Counted from the first letter of the stretch, positions 16,855-30,605 are shown. The stretch: 64,000 bases of DNA from Neocallimastix lanati (nom. inval.) (GCA_016946835.1 JACVTC010000001.1:1323501-1387500); one strand, 5' to 3'. The notes: generated from the sequence alone by a model not told the origin. Numbers and translations: made by a program.

Positions 16855-16930
16855 ATGTTTAAATGTTTTATATATGATAAATAAGAAAAAATAGGTTCTA
16901 AGATATGTAGATATATTAACTTAAGAATCT
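15106..16930. other. Convergent intergenic spacer with AT repeats
   Basis: This lies between the 3' ends of two convergent genes. It has a two-copy tandem duplication (offset 65 bases, copies starting near 15150 and 15215), (TAAA)n at 16150-16262 with TAAACAAAC variants, and long poly(T) near 16710-16850. A short hairpin-like CCCTCTTTTAATAAAGGG occurs at about 16062-16080. No gene is seen. Confidence 0.7.
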
Positions 16931-19900
16931 TTATAATACTAAATCCAATTCATATCTATGATAATGATTACGTTCATCATCTTCTATTCTTGGATAAAAT
17001 GGTATAAGATTATCTTGTGAACCAATATATAAATTATTATATATCTTCCAATATATTTCTCTAACTTTTCGAGCAGGATGGAAAAGACCTTGAAGAACAT
17101 ATTGTAAAATAGTGGCTGGACCTAAACCAACACGTAAACCTTCTATTGCTTCCATAACTGCATTAATAACATGGGGTGATTGCTAAAATTAAAAAATATA
17201 AGATTAAAGTTAATATGTTTTTTTTTTTTTTTTTTTTTTTTAATTAATCATTTTAAAAAATTATCTCTATTATTTATTTAATAAAACATACTTCAAAAAT
17301 ATTTGGCCATATATAATTTAATAAATGTACTAAAGCATCTTCACAACCTAAACCGTAAACACCAAGAGCAGCATCTATTAAAAAATAAAAAAAAAATTTT
17401 TTTTTTAAAAAGTTATAATATTATTTTAGTATATTATAAGATATAATATATATAATATAATATTATATAAGTATATTAAAAGATATAATATATATAATAT
17501 AATATTATATAAGTATATTAAAAGATAGAATATATATAATATAATATTATATAAATATATTATAAGATATAGTATATAGTATATATAATAATATAATATA
17601 AAATTATATATTATAAAAAAAAAAAAAATTAATAAATATAGCAACAAATATATATTAATTTTATAATAAATATTATATTAAATAAATAAATGAATGAATG
17701 AATAAATAAATAAATAAATAAATAAATAGAATAAATGCTTACGTTTAACAGTAGTACAAGCTGTTTGTCTATGAACAAGATCACGATCCATTAAAGCATC
17801 TTCTAATAATGGAGTAATGGCATAAATATAATCTTTACCCATTTCACCAATATATTCAAATAAGAAACTTAAAGATTTCAGTACACCATTTTGAACATTT
17901 AATTCTGGTACACGATATTCATTCATTAAAGCTGGAAGAACGGTGAATGGTGAACAAGTTTCTGCAACAATAGCAATAGCTACAGTAGTACAAACACGAT
18001 TTTGACGTTCTTGAACCTTTAAATTATTTAATAGAGTTGCTAATACATCTTGTGGACCAATGGCTTTAGCAATATAACCAAAAGTATTAACAGCTGCTCT
18101 TCTAATACCTTTTTTATGCGTCTTTAAAAGATCAATCAATTCAAAACAAATACGCATCCATTCACGTGGACTTACATATTCAGCACCACGGTCAGCAATA
18201 CGTCCTACCAAATCAATACAATTTTCTTGGACCTTTTCGTGTCTGTTCTTTAAAATTGGAGTTAATCTTGGTAACAAATCTTTAATTGGTGGGGTCATAC
18301 TACTCATACCTACAACGTTTACAATAGCCTTTAACGCCCCTAAAATAGAACCTAATACTTCTGGATATTCTTCACCTAAATATTCATAAAGTACAACACC
18401 AAGATGACCCATTAATTTTTCTTCACCACAAGTCTTCATAACGATGGCAATTCTAGAAATCAAATCAGCAGCTTGTTGTCTTACCTTTGCTGATTTATTA
18501 TTTAAACGCCAAAGAATGGTAGAACAAATCTGTGGTAAATAGGCTTGAACTCTAATACCTAAAGAATTTACAACGGTACCAAAACCATTTAACATAACAA
18601 TATCTTCAATGGTTTGTTCTTGGAAGGCATATAAAATACCATCGATTAAAACTTCTTCTAAACGATCATCAATATCTGAAGAACCTAACATACTGACAAT
18701 TTTTTCAATAGTTTCCATAACCATCTTACGATATGGCTCAGATTCATCCTTTAAATCTTCAACAATTCTTAATAGAATTTCAGAAACACCTACCTTATTA
18801 GCTAATTCAACTGTGGTTTCGACCAGCTGCTTATAGTTACGTCTATCTAAAGCCATACGACGTACCCAGAAATGCTTAAAGAAGCTAGGTAAAATCTTAG
18901 TTTTAATATACTCAGGAGTAACACCGTCGGTTGCAGCACACTGTTTTACAACCTTTAAAACAATTTTCTTCATTTCTTCATCTGGAGATTGGAATTCACG
19001 GATTAAAGTATCCATTAATTGATTAGTGAAATAATTAGCAGCTTCTGCATTCATAAGAGGAATAATATAACCGCATGCTTTCAAGAATGCAGCTAAACCT
19101 TTACCACGATGCTTTTCAATACCCTTCCAAAGAGGTTTCAAAATAATATCAAATGATTCAATACCATATGGTGCAGCTGCTTCAGCTAAAGCTGCTAATG
19201 CTAAAGCGGTAATGGTTCTAACCTTTTGTTGTTCATCTTCTAAACCATGAGCAATAGCTTCAACTAAACTCTTTAAATGAGGTAAAATGGCACAACCCAT
19301 AAGAATTGCAATTTGTTGAACAATTTTTATACCCGTATGACAAGCCTGCCATGATTTCTTACTACGACAGACAGCCTTTAAAAATGGTAATAATACTGGA
19401 ATACCAAGAGCGGATGCTACAACAGAAAAAGCACGAGCTGTCGTATTACGTACATATTCATCAACGTGATCAATATCTGGACGCATAGTAGAAATCATAG
19501 TAGCAAGACCAGCTGCTTTACTTAAATTACTAATAATTTCACGACCTTCTACACGAGCATAATAATCTTCATCAATAAGTAAAGGTTCAATAACGACAAG
19601 AATTTTGTGTACATAAGGTCTAACTAAATCATCTAACTTATAAAGAATTCTATCAATAACTTTGACTAATAAGTGACGTTCTTGATCTTCTAAAGTTGGT
19701 GACATTAATAACGGTAAAATAAGATTGAAAAGTGGACCAGCACCAAAATCTCTAGCTTTATCAGTAATTTGACGAAGGGCAGCCTTTCTCATTGGTGGTG
19801 TACCATTCTTAATTTTAAGTAATAATCTCATAATCTTTCTTTCCTTTAATTCATCAACCGATAAAGAATTTTCATCTTTATTTTCTAATAATTTTCCAAA

Positions 19901-21744
19901 ATGTTGCATATCTTCTGGTTTAAAGAATGAAAGATTACCAACACCTGGAATTTCTGGGGGTATATCGTACATTTGACTATTTTCTTCCATCATCATAAAT
20001 CCTCCTGCGCCCATTGGGGTTGGTGTAGCTGTTAATTTTCTAGCTGGTGTACGTATTGGTGCATAGTTGGCTGGTGGTTCTAAAATTTTATAACCAGTTG
20101 TAGGAAGCATACTATCTAATTCTTCATCAGAAAGTGGACGATTTCTATAATCAATTTCCTTTTCCCATCTCATTGCATTCATAGCTTCTGGAGTCATAGG
20201 TGTCATTGGTTGTGCTAATTGATTTGGTGTTGGGGTTACCAAACCCATATTACCAACAGGAGTAGCAGCAAATTGACTAGCACTTACATTAACTGGTGTT
20301 TCATCCCAACGACTTCTACGTTTTGGAGTTTCTGCAACTGAACCCGATGATACTTTGGGGGTAGCATCCCAAGCACTTGAAGTTGAAACAGGTGTACTTC
20401 CAGTATCATCCCAACGACTTCTTTTTCTTGGAGTTTCTTCTGGTTTTGGTGTTTCATCCCAACGACTTTTAGTTTTTGTTGCTGGACGTACTTCTTCATC
20501 CCATTCAGATTTCTTTTCCGTTTTAACAGGTTCTGAAGCGTCAGCACTTGTCATATCCCATCTTCTTTTTTTAACCTTCTTAACTTCAGGTTGAGGTACT
20601 TCTGTACTAATCGTAGCACTTCCAGAACTTTCTGCTTTCTTTTTTTTTTCGGCAATAGATTTCATAATTCTTTGTTGTTCTCTTTCAAGTTCTGCTTCTT
20701 TCATAACATCTGAATAACTACGAGCATTTTCAGTGTTATTATTTTCAGAAAAAGCATCAACACGTTCTGGGGATATAATTCTACTAAATCTTCTGGCATG
20801 ATATTCATCTTCTCGATCAGCTATTTTCCTTGAAGGACGCATTTCTGCCATTGGATCAACATCATCATCTTGGTTTTGAATTTCTTTTAATATTTCAGTT
20901 GGTGCTGTAAAAGACCTTAATTTTGGTCTTGCTATTTCATTTTGTGCTTCATCTTCATCTTCATCTTCATCTTTTAATTCAGTATCATATCCTGCATATT
21001 TATCCTCCGTTTCATATAAATCTGTATCATAACTAACTGAACCAACTAATGATGCCTTAGCATTCTGTCTTTCTTTTTGTAATTTCTTAATTTCATCATC
21101 AATATCTTTTCAATTATTAATTATATTTTTTGATTTCATTTATTAATTAAAAATGTTATAAATTGAAATACATATATATATATATATATACAAACAGATT
21201 TGAAATCAATTAGTAATTATTAATCTATAATAAAAAAAAAAAAAAAAAAAAAAAAAGAAAGGAAAATTAAAATAATAAAATTACAAAAATAAAATAGTAA
21301 AATAATAATAATTATAATAAAATTAAATAGTAATAACAATAACAATAATGATAATAATAAAAAAACAATATATATAAAAACTAAATATAATTTTGAATAG
21401 AAATTATGAAATTTAATTTGAAATAGTATTATTATTTTTCTACAATTAATTTTATTACTGTATTATAGTAAGTTTCATATATTTGATTTTTAAATTATTC
21501 CAAGATTGATGAATGAAACCTTTTTTTAACAAACAATATATATTTCTTTATTTGACAACAACGAGATTTATTAAATTTATATATCAATATCAATTATATA
21601 ATATATATTCAATTATATAATTAATATTTTGTAAGAAAATAAAAAAAAATATAAATTAACTTATAATATTATTCAAATTTACTAATTAATTGAAAATATT
21701 AAGATATAAAAAATAAAATTATAATATATTTATACAATATGAAA

Positions 21745-21827
<83 letters not shown>

Positions 21828-21928
21828 TAAAAATAAAAATAAAAATAAAAAAAAAAATAAAAATAAAAATAAAAATAAAAATAAAAATAAAAAAAAAAAA
21901 AAAAGATTATATTTTTACCTTGATCCAT
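16931..21928 (-). CDS. SF3B1: Splicing factor 3B subunit 1 (U2 snRNP HEAT-repeat protein)
   Basis: Joined from complement exons 21919-21928, 17743-21105, 17292-17374 and 16931-17182: 1235 residues, slightly shorter than animal SF3B1 (about 1300). The N-terminal half is disordered, with acidic runs, the PP1/U2AF-ligand-like region with repeated R/K-W-D-E/D-T-P (RWDETP, SAWDATP) and KIADREDEY near residue 97. The HEAT-repeat superhelix follows from about residue 430, almost identical to known SF3B1 ([52 protein letters not shown]), ending HRYELDLVL. It contacts the branch-point duplex and SF3B partners in the nucleus. The start is inferred: a ten-base exon encoding M-D-Q, then an 813-base intron with an AAT array; the joined reading [13 protein letters not shown] matches the expected N-terminus, and the frame is closed by a TGA just upstream of the acceptor. 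The C-terminal exons are certain from conservation. Confidence 0.96.
17405..17600. repeat. Tandem repeat in SF3B1 intron 2
   Basis: About four copies of a roughly 50-base unit related to AAGATATAATATATATAATA within the intron between 17375 and 17742. The unit has diverged slightly from copy to copy. Confidence 0.75.
21751..21900. repeat. (AAT)n/(AAAAAT)n array in SF3B1 intron 1
   Basis: About 25 AAT units followed by AAAAAT units, lying entirely within the intron inferred between the ten-base first exon and the main exon. Confidence 0.85.
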
Positions 21929-22736
21929 CTTTTATTCTTTTATGATGAATTTTTTTTTGATAAAATAAATATTTTATTACTTAAAAAAAATATAACTAAA
22001 TATTTTTATTTGGTTTTATGAACAATATATATTATAAAAATTAATTTAATATAACAATGCTACAGTTGCAAAACAAAATTATTTCTTTTAAAATTTTAAT
22101 TTTAAAATATATATATTATTAAAAGTACATATTAAAATAAAAACTGTAAAAATATGTAAAGAAAAAATATTTATAATATTAATATCAACATAAATTTTTA
22201 TCCAATTAAATAATTAATATAAAAAGAATTTAAGAATATATTATAATATATTATAATAAAAATATATATATAAATTTTATTTTTAAAATAAAATTTAAAA
22301 AAAAATTTTTTTTTTTATTTTTTAAAAATTAATTATAAAGTAGTTATAAATATATAATAGAAGACTTCCAGTATTTAATTTTAAGTCCAATAAATATAAT
22401 AATAGCTGTTCTTAAAGTGTATAAGATTAAAATATTTTAAATAAAATTGTTAATAATTAATGAATGGAAGATAGTGTTGTACATTTATAAATTATATTTT
22501 TTTTTATAGATATTTTAAATTATATTTAACCACATTATATGAATATATCTTCTTCTACATATTTCGAATCTTCCTTCATCAGATGTTATAAATAAAGAAA
22601 ATAAAATTTAAATTCGAAATTCGAAATTCGAAATTTGAAATTTGAAATTTGAAATTAAATTCAAATTTAAAAAATTAATCTTATATAAATAGAATTTTCA
22701 ATATACATATATATATAATAAAAATAAAAATAAAAA

Positions 22737-22806
<70 letters not shown>

Positions 22807-22847
22807 ATCGTATTTTGAATCAAATAATTTTTTTTTTTTTTTTTTTA

Positions 22848-22878
<31 letters not shown>

Positions 22879-23979
22879 GGATAAATCTTAAAGTTGAAGA
22901 GATATAAAGAAAATAAAATCAAAATTTACATAACAAAATTTAACTAGATTTTTAATTAAATTTCATTAATTTAATTATCCATTTATATTTTCCAAAGTTC
23001 GGAGTACATCTTTGTTACTTAATTCTAATTATAATAAATAATAATTCCATATTTCGTAATCATAAACAAGAAATTAATAATAGTTTTATATATTTTATAT
23101 TAAAATTATTAGTAGCTTAGTAATAAACAAAAAAATAACTAAGTTCTAATAATTTACAACAATATAATTTCAATATAACTTTTTTCATTAATTTTGTGAT
23201 TATTGATTAACATTATCATTTCTATTTATTTCTACTATCATTTTATTATTTTATTGTATTTTATTTTTAATATAATTTTATATAGTTATATTATTATATA
23301 GCTATATTTTATACAAATAATTTTTTATATTATTATTAATTTTTATTATTATTTATTATTTATTGTTTATTATTTATTATTTATTAATTATTAATTATTA
23401 TTATTTATTATTTATTAATTATTAATTATTATTATTTATTATTATTTATTATTTATTATTTATTATTTATTATTTATTATTTATTATTTATTATTCAATT
23501 ATTTATTATTTATTATTCAATTATTTATTATTTATTATTTATTGTTTTTTTAACTATACTAAAAATATTAAATTTTAATATACAATAATAAAAATGATAA
23601 TAAAAATGATAAATTGATATTGAAGGAAATAAATAGATTAAAACTAAAATAATTAATATTGAAGAATAAATTTAAATATAAAATGAATCTTTTTTTCTTT
23701 TTTATTTTTTTTTTTTTTTTTTTTTTTTTTTGTTTTAAATTTTTATTTATATATAAATTTAATAAATATCAAATAATAATAATAATAATAATAATATATA
23801 TATATATATATAATACATTATAACAAAAAGGTACATATTCAAAAATTATTGAAAACCGTCTAATTTGTATGAAATTCTATATATTTGATATTTTTTACTC
23901 AAATACCATAGTTTCTGTCACTGAGAAAGATTAATATAATGATGAAAATATAATTTTTTTTTTTTTTTTTTTTTTTTTT
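21929..23979. other. Intergenic AT-rich spacer upstream of SF3B1
   Basis: No gene is seen. It contains (TAAA)n at 22741-22803, a TTCGAAA/TTTGAAA-type tandem near 22611-22660, and a long TTATTATTTA-type minisatellite at about 23340-23545. Confidence 0.7.
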
Positions 23980-24545
23980 TTGCAAAATTTTTCAAATGTA
24001 ATGATGGTAAATGTGTTGTCTTGGAAAGGCTAATCATTACAACCTATGTCCACTAAAAGAATTATTATAAACAATCCAAAGAGTGAGAGCTAATTCCTAT
24101 GCCTATGACAATGATATTAACTTAAATATATTCTAATAATAAATGTACCCCCCAGAATATGATTTAAATCATAGGAAATTTTGTATTTACCAATAAAGGG
24201 TGAATTAATATTAACAACTTCTAATATAATATAATATTCTGAAACTGGGAACTGCTATAAGAGCAGTAGCACTGATAATGCTATTTATAGATATTCACAA
24301 AATTTATTCCAGTCACAATTAACTATGCCAGTGCTTGTGTTATTGGATAATTCTGCTTATCATATAATTAAATCATTTTTCCAATTACACAGCTTCCTCT
24401 AAAGATAATACAAGTAGAGACCATCCAGCTAAGATGTACAGCAAGGAAACATTTCATTGTAGCGAGGTAGAACCCATTAATGAAGTCTACTATTATGAAT
24501 CAAAATTTAATTATCTTTTTTACCAAGAATTCTAGTATATTATAT
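23980..24545 (+). pseudogene. Decayed Cys-containing secreted-type repeat protein
   Basis: This patch has normal complexity and more G+C than its surroundings. Broken frames read KFFKCNDGKCVVLE, then SETGNCYKSSSTDNAIYRYS and then HCSEVEPINEVYYYESKFNY, separated by stops and shifts. Such C-x(4)-C-x-x-[VIL] and xYYxN patterns resemble the repeated units of large extracellular proteins of gut fungi, including scaffoldin-type ones, as I remember them; this is an impression, not an alignment. No start, intron or signal peptide could be placed, so it is called a pseudogene. Confidence 0.35.
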
Positions 24546-24718
24546 GTTAACTATCTATTTACTCATATAACATTTTAAAGTAATAATACTACTATAATTT
24601 TTGATAAATATATATATATATATATATTTATTCTTTTTTCAATAATATTTTAGTCTTTAAAATTCATAAAAAAATAAGTATATATAAATTAAAAATAAAA
24701 GTAAAAATAAAATTAAAA

Positions 24719-24789
<71 letters not shown>

Positions 24790-24922
24790 GTATAAATTAT
24801 AAATAAATATAATATTTGATGTAAACTTTTATTTGAATTATTATAATACGATGTAAATTTCTTAAACACAAAAGTATTAAAATAATATACTTAATATACA
24901 CTATTTATATATATTTAGTATT

Positions 24923-24953
<31 letters not shown>

Positions 24954-25085
24954 ATTGATTTTTTTTTATAATTATTCTTTATTATAGATATTATTTGATA
25001 TTTTATTCTAGTTATAATAAATATTTACTAATGGAAATAAATAATAAAAAAAAAAAGTTTTATATCTATTCTTATAAGCTATTAT

Positions 25086-25123
<38 letters not shown>

Positions 25124-25223
25124 TATTAGTATAGTTATTTAAAAATATGAATGCATCTTAAAAAAAAAAAAATTATTATTGGATGATTTATAATTTAAAT
25201 ATAATTTAATAATTTTTTTGTAA
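24546..25223. other. AT-rich spacer downstream of RPB5
   Basis: (TAAA)n at 24720-24790 plus poly(T) tracts near 24928 and 25090. No coding sequence is seen. Confidence 0.7.
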
Positions 25224-25554
25224 TTAAATACAAAGACGATATGTAATATATCTATAAAATTAAATAAATAATATAAATTAATAAATATTTATTAATAAAA
25301 TAATAATAATCATAATGATAATATTAATATTAATATTATAGTAATTTCTAATTATTTCCAAAATTTTATTAAATTAAACTAACCTTCCAGCGGTTTCACT
25401 AGAACGTAAAATCTTTACAACTTGACCTTTTCTTAAACCATAATATCTTGCTACTGGATCCGATGGTTGAATACGAGGTAATTGTAATTCTTTTAATTTA
25501 CTATAATATAAAATTTTAATAATTATAATAGAAATAATTATATTAATAAAATTT

Positions 25555-25646
<92 letters not shown>

Positions 25647-25936
25647 TTTCTAAAAATTAAAATTAAAATATTAAGTATATATATAACTTACTATCTTTCT
25701 AATAACATTTTCTTTTCATCATTGGTTAAAACAACGTGTTTTGGAACTAAGCTATGACGAGTAATGTTAACAAGTAATTCAGAATCAGAAAAAATTTCAA
25801 TTAAATATTTTGGTGCCATTTGAGTTATAACCTAATTATTATTATTATTTTAAATTTAAAAATACATGACAATTGTATATACGAATACATAAATAATTAT
25901 ATATTAAATAATTATATATAAACATAAAATAAAAAT

Positions 25937-26026
<90 letters not shown>

Positions 26027-26514
26027 TAGTATTAAATATCATAATGACTTTTTTATTATTAAATCAAATGATAAAATTAAATATTGATATAATATAAATT
26101 TAATTTAATATTACCTTTTGGGCAGAAGGAGTTAAATTCTTTTGATATACAATAATTCCCTTTAAAACTTCTTGACTACTCATTCTTTCAGTATATCTAT
26201 TGTAATTAAATTATTTAATAATTTATTTTTTATTATAATATATTTTATAATAGATACTTAAATAAATAATATATATTTAAAAATAAAAATAAAAATAAAA
26301 ATAAAAATAAATTCAATTATTCATACTTTCTAATTGGTTTAACACCGACAGTTTCATCAGATGGGAAAAAGACAAGTAAAGAATCAGCTGGATCATCTTT
26401 CTTTTGGACTAAGAATGTTAATGATTCACGTCTTTATAAAATATCATTTTTTAATAAAAATTTTTATGTAATTATTTATTTAATTAGATAATAGTTATTT
26501 CATTTTATATTTTA

Positions 26515-26557
<43 letters not shown>

Positions 26558-27040
26558 AAAAAAAAAAAAAAAAAAAAAATAAAAAAAAAACTAGATTAAT
26601 AATTATTATTATTATTATTATTATAATAATAATAATAATATACATACTCTACGACTCCAGTTTGAGCATATTTTTCTTGAAATTGTTGTAAAGTCATATC
26701 TAATTCATTCTACATTAATATAATTAATAATTAAAATAATAATGAAAAAAAAATATATGAAAATATTAATATATTATGTATTAGTATGATAACTAAACAT
26801 ATTACTTAATATATATATATATATTATATACATACTTGACTAACTAAATAACCCTTTTGATAAAATGAAATTATTTTTAATTCAATTAATTTATTAATTA
26901 TATAATGTATTGATTTTAAAATTATATTACAAATTTTAAAATAAATAAAATTGTTCAAAACTTACTCTATCATGAACCATTTCATGAATGGTTTTGTAAG
27001 CTCTATATAATTTTGTTACTTCTCTTGCATCAGAATCCAT
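25224..27040 (-). CDS. RPB5: RNA polymerase I/II/III shared subunit RPABC1 (Rpb5)
   Basis: Eight complement exons: 26966-27040, 26836-26853, 26648-26709, 26327-26431, 26115-26196, 25692-25831, 25384-25500 and 25224-25251. They give 208 residues, against about 210-215 in other eukaryotes. The N-terminal jaw domain starts [20 protein letters not shown], with GYLVSQ encoded by an 18-base exon. The highly conserved C-terminal assembly domain includes [40 protein letters not shown] and [15 protein letters not shown], the last nine residues coming from a 28-base exon. The protein is common to the three nuclear RNA polymerases. The gene is split into unusually many small exons for its size. All phases join exactly, and the conserved ends leave little doubt. 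Confidence 0.97.
25558..25646. repeat. (AAT)n array in RPB5 intron
   Basis: About 29 AAT units inside the intron between exons 6 and 7. Confidence 0.85.
25937..26027. repeat. (AAT)n array in RPB5 intron
   Basis: About 30 AAT units inside the intron between exons 5 and 6. Confidence 0.85.
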
Positions 27041-27795
27041 CTTTTTATTTATTTAATAAATTTTTGAATTTTATCAATATAATAATGTTAATATATATAT
27101 ATTAAAAATCATATTAAATGAATAATGAATAATAAGAATTAATTTCAAATGTATATATTAGATATTTATCATTTATTATTTTATTTTTATTTTTATTTTT
27201 ATTTTTATTTTTTTTCCCTTTATATATATATATAAATACAAATATTAAATTTCAAATTATTAAATTTGACATTTTTAATTATTAAAGAACTTTTTTTCTT
27301 TTTCCAAATTCATTTGTAAATATAAATTAATTTTTTTTTATTTCTTATTAATTTTTTATTTTATTTTATTTTATTTTAATAAAATAAAATGAATTATTAA
27401 AAGAAGATATAATCATCCATACATAGAATCCAATTTTTTATTGAATATGTTAATACTACTTTAAAATATATATTAAATAAACTTTTATAATTTTAATTTC
27501 CATTCTTAATAAAATACATATTTCCTTAATTTATAGAATTTTCTTGAACAATAGAAAATTTTGAAATTTTGATGTTTAATTTTATATTTTTTTAATCCAT
27601 TTGTAATTATTAATTTATTTTATAATAGAATATATATATAATTTTATTAAGTGTTTTATAAAAAGGTATGTTATTTCTTTTTTCATTTTCATTTCTTCCT
27701 TTTATATATTTTCTCCATTAATAATAACCTTTAATATATTTTATAGTATAAATTATTATTAAATTATTATGATTTTTTCTAAAATAAAATAAAAT

Positions 27796-27826
<31 letters not shown>

Positions 27827-29823
27827 TTAATAAAATTTTAAAAAATGTTTAAAAATTATAAAATATAAAATTTTGATTGGATGATCTAAGTTTATTTTTA
27901 TTTTTATTTTTATTTTATTTTTTACAAATTAAATAAAATATTTTAAAGTATTTTAAAAACTTGCTTTTATTCATTCATTATATAAAAATTGGGCATGTAA
28001 TTTTTTTTTTTTTTTTTTGTTTTTTGTTTTTTGTTTTTTGTTTTTTGTTTTTTGTTTTTTGTTTTTTTGTTTTTTGTGTTTTGTTTTTTGTTTTTAAGTT
28101 CATTCAACAGAAAATAATAAATTAAATTATTTATTTATTATTATTGAAGGTTATAATAAATAATAAATTTTTGTTTTTTATTATTAAAAAATTTAATATA
28201 AAATTAAGTTTCATTCATTATTTTTATTAAAATATTATAAATTTTTTCATATTGATTTTATATACTTATTCTACTATTTAAAGTATCTAATTGATTATAA
28301 TTTAACATAAGTTCATTTTATTCAATATTATGAAACTTCGAATAATCATTAATTTTAAATTAAAATTTTATATTATTATATATTATTAATTAATAAAAAT
28401 AAATCATGACAAAAAGTTAATATTCAAATATATATATTTCAGTTGTACTAATAATAATTAGTATTAATAATAATAATAAAGTGATTTAAGTAGAAGAGAT
28501 AACGAATCTTTATTTCAAATAAGAATAGTACAAGAATTTCAATTATAAATCAATTGTAAATTTTAATTTGAATTATCTATCTTATAATAATAATTAAACT
28601 ATTTCTTTTTTAATGAATTTATAAATTTTTTAGGTTGTTTTTTTTAAAAATGAAAAATTTTTTTTATTTTATATAAAATTTTTCATTCATTCATTATGTA
28701 GCAATTAAATTAGTACTAAATTTTTTATATCATATTGATAAAGCATTATTTATTTATGTACATAATTCTTTACTTTATTTCTATGGATATTATAAGAATA
28801 TAATGAATAAGATTTCTTATCCTTACGTGATTTTACATAATTCATTAAATATATATTACATAAATATATTAAAAAATTTATACAAAAAATATATGTATAT
28901 ATATATTAATATTTTGATATGGAATTAAGATAAACATCATTAGATGAAATATATTAAAGAAAATTTTAATATAATGGATGAATATTGAATTCATGCACTA
29001 CCAAATAAAATATTAATATATTTAAAAACATAAAAAAAAAAAAAAACATATGAACCTAAGATAAGATAGTATCAAATCAACTAAATTCTTAATTCAAGTA
29101 AAGAGAATTATTATCATATAGATTCAATTTCTTTTGATTTGTTTTTAAAAGAAAACTATAACTTATTTAATGAATTATATAGACTTGTAAAGAAAAAAAA
29201 AGTTTCTCTTTTCATAGTTACTGTTATAAAGAAATTATATTATTCAAATAAAAAAAAAAAAAAAAAAGGAAAAAAAGCGAGGGAGAATCATTTATAAACA
29301 GAATAGTTAATCTTTATTTTATTTTTTTTTTTTTTTTATAAGTTTAGGAAGAGAATATAATTCCATTGCTCAATTTATTAACCAAAAGTACTAAAATATT
29401 AATTATATTATCAATGAATAATACAATACAATACAAATATATTGAAAATAAAAAAAATTATGAAATAAAAGTTAATATAATATAATTAAATATAATAATG
29501 TGAGGTTCAAAGTGATTATGGTAATCTGATATAAACTAAATTAGTTTCTACTTTTTTTTTTTAACGGCAGCAAACTTGTTTCATCTTTATTAATTAAATA
29601 TTTGAAAAAATACATATAATAAAAAGAAAATAAAAAAAAAAAAAGATAAAAAATAAACAAAAAAAAAAAAAAAAAAAAAAAAAAAATAAAATAAAATAAT
29701 GGTATAAAATATTCTAGTTTCATTTAATTAATATCTGTAAGACTTCACCAAGAGCATTATTATACTGAAGTATAATAATTAATTTTGACTTCACAATGTT
29801 AATTATAATTTTAAGATACGAAA
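27041..29823. other. Long AT-rich intergenic region
   Basis: No coding exon is seen. It includes a (TTTTTTG)n array at about 28018-28095 and scattered homopolymers. RPB5 transcription should start in its left edge. Confidence 0.65.
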
Positions 29824-30450
29824 TTATGAATCTTCATTGGTTGCGTTAGCCCTGCTGGCCTGTCTTACTGTTTCTTCAGCATTGACGCTATTTGTAGTAG
29901 TAGTACGATTCGATTTGAACCTATTGAACAAAGACCATTGCTGGTCAATAGCAATAGGTATAATCGATTGAAGAAGAGCCGTAGTAACCACCAAGAATGG
30001 AGTATCAGAATAAGCGCCTGATTTCATCTGGCACTTAAACAGATCCTTCCATTCCCTTGTACTGTTATTAATACTTCTTCCTCCAAGAAGAAAATTAAAC
30101 ACTTTTTCACACACACTAAAATCAACATACACATTTTTATTTTCAATACTATTAATAACATTACTATTATTACTATTACTATTATTACTATTACTATTAT
30201 TACTATTACTATTATTACTATTACTATTATTACTATTACTATTATTACTATTACTATTATTACTGTTGCTATTATCATTATTACTATTAACAATATCATT
30301 TGTTAGGTTGCCAACGGTTAAAAGCATTATATAAAAATAAAATTTTATCATTAACTTTACTACGAATATGATTGAAAAATGGACAATCAATTAACCAATG
30401 CCTTATCCATTGTTTATTACTTTTACAACAGAGACAAAAATTAGGACATA
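29824..30450 (-). pseudogene. 3' end of a non-LTR retrotransposon reverse transcriptase, decayed
   Basis: Minus-strand reading from about 30450 gives CLCCKSNKQWIRHWLIDCPFF then NHIRSKVNDKILFLYNAFNRW, the C-x2-C ... H-x4-C zinc-knuckle-like C-terminal domain (zf-RVT type) of LINE-type reverse transcriptases. A stop (TGA) follows at about 30302. A different frame is open from 30390 to 29824 (188 codons) and carries an in-frame NS-rich tract of about ten units at 30160-30260, then WKDLFKCQMKSGAYSDTPF and the terminal VRQASRANATNEDS. That ending recurs in the remnant at 38620-38844 on the opposite strand, so the two come from one family. The microsatellite expansion and frameshift indicate an inactive copy. 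Confidence 0.6.
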
Positions 30451-30564
30451 TTAGTTTCTACTAAAATAATATTATAACAAAGAAACATTTATAATATAGA
30501 TTGATTATAAATAATAAATATTGAATCGATATATTTTATAGTTTATCTCACAAAAAATAAATAC

Positions 30565-30605
<41 letters not shown>

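Noticed and set aside
18609-20594. Plus-strand and off-frame reading frames within SF3B1
   Set aside because: Shadows of a strongly conserved exon; no independent start context or family signal.
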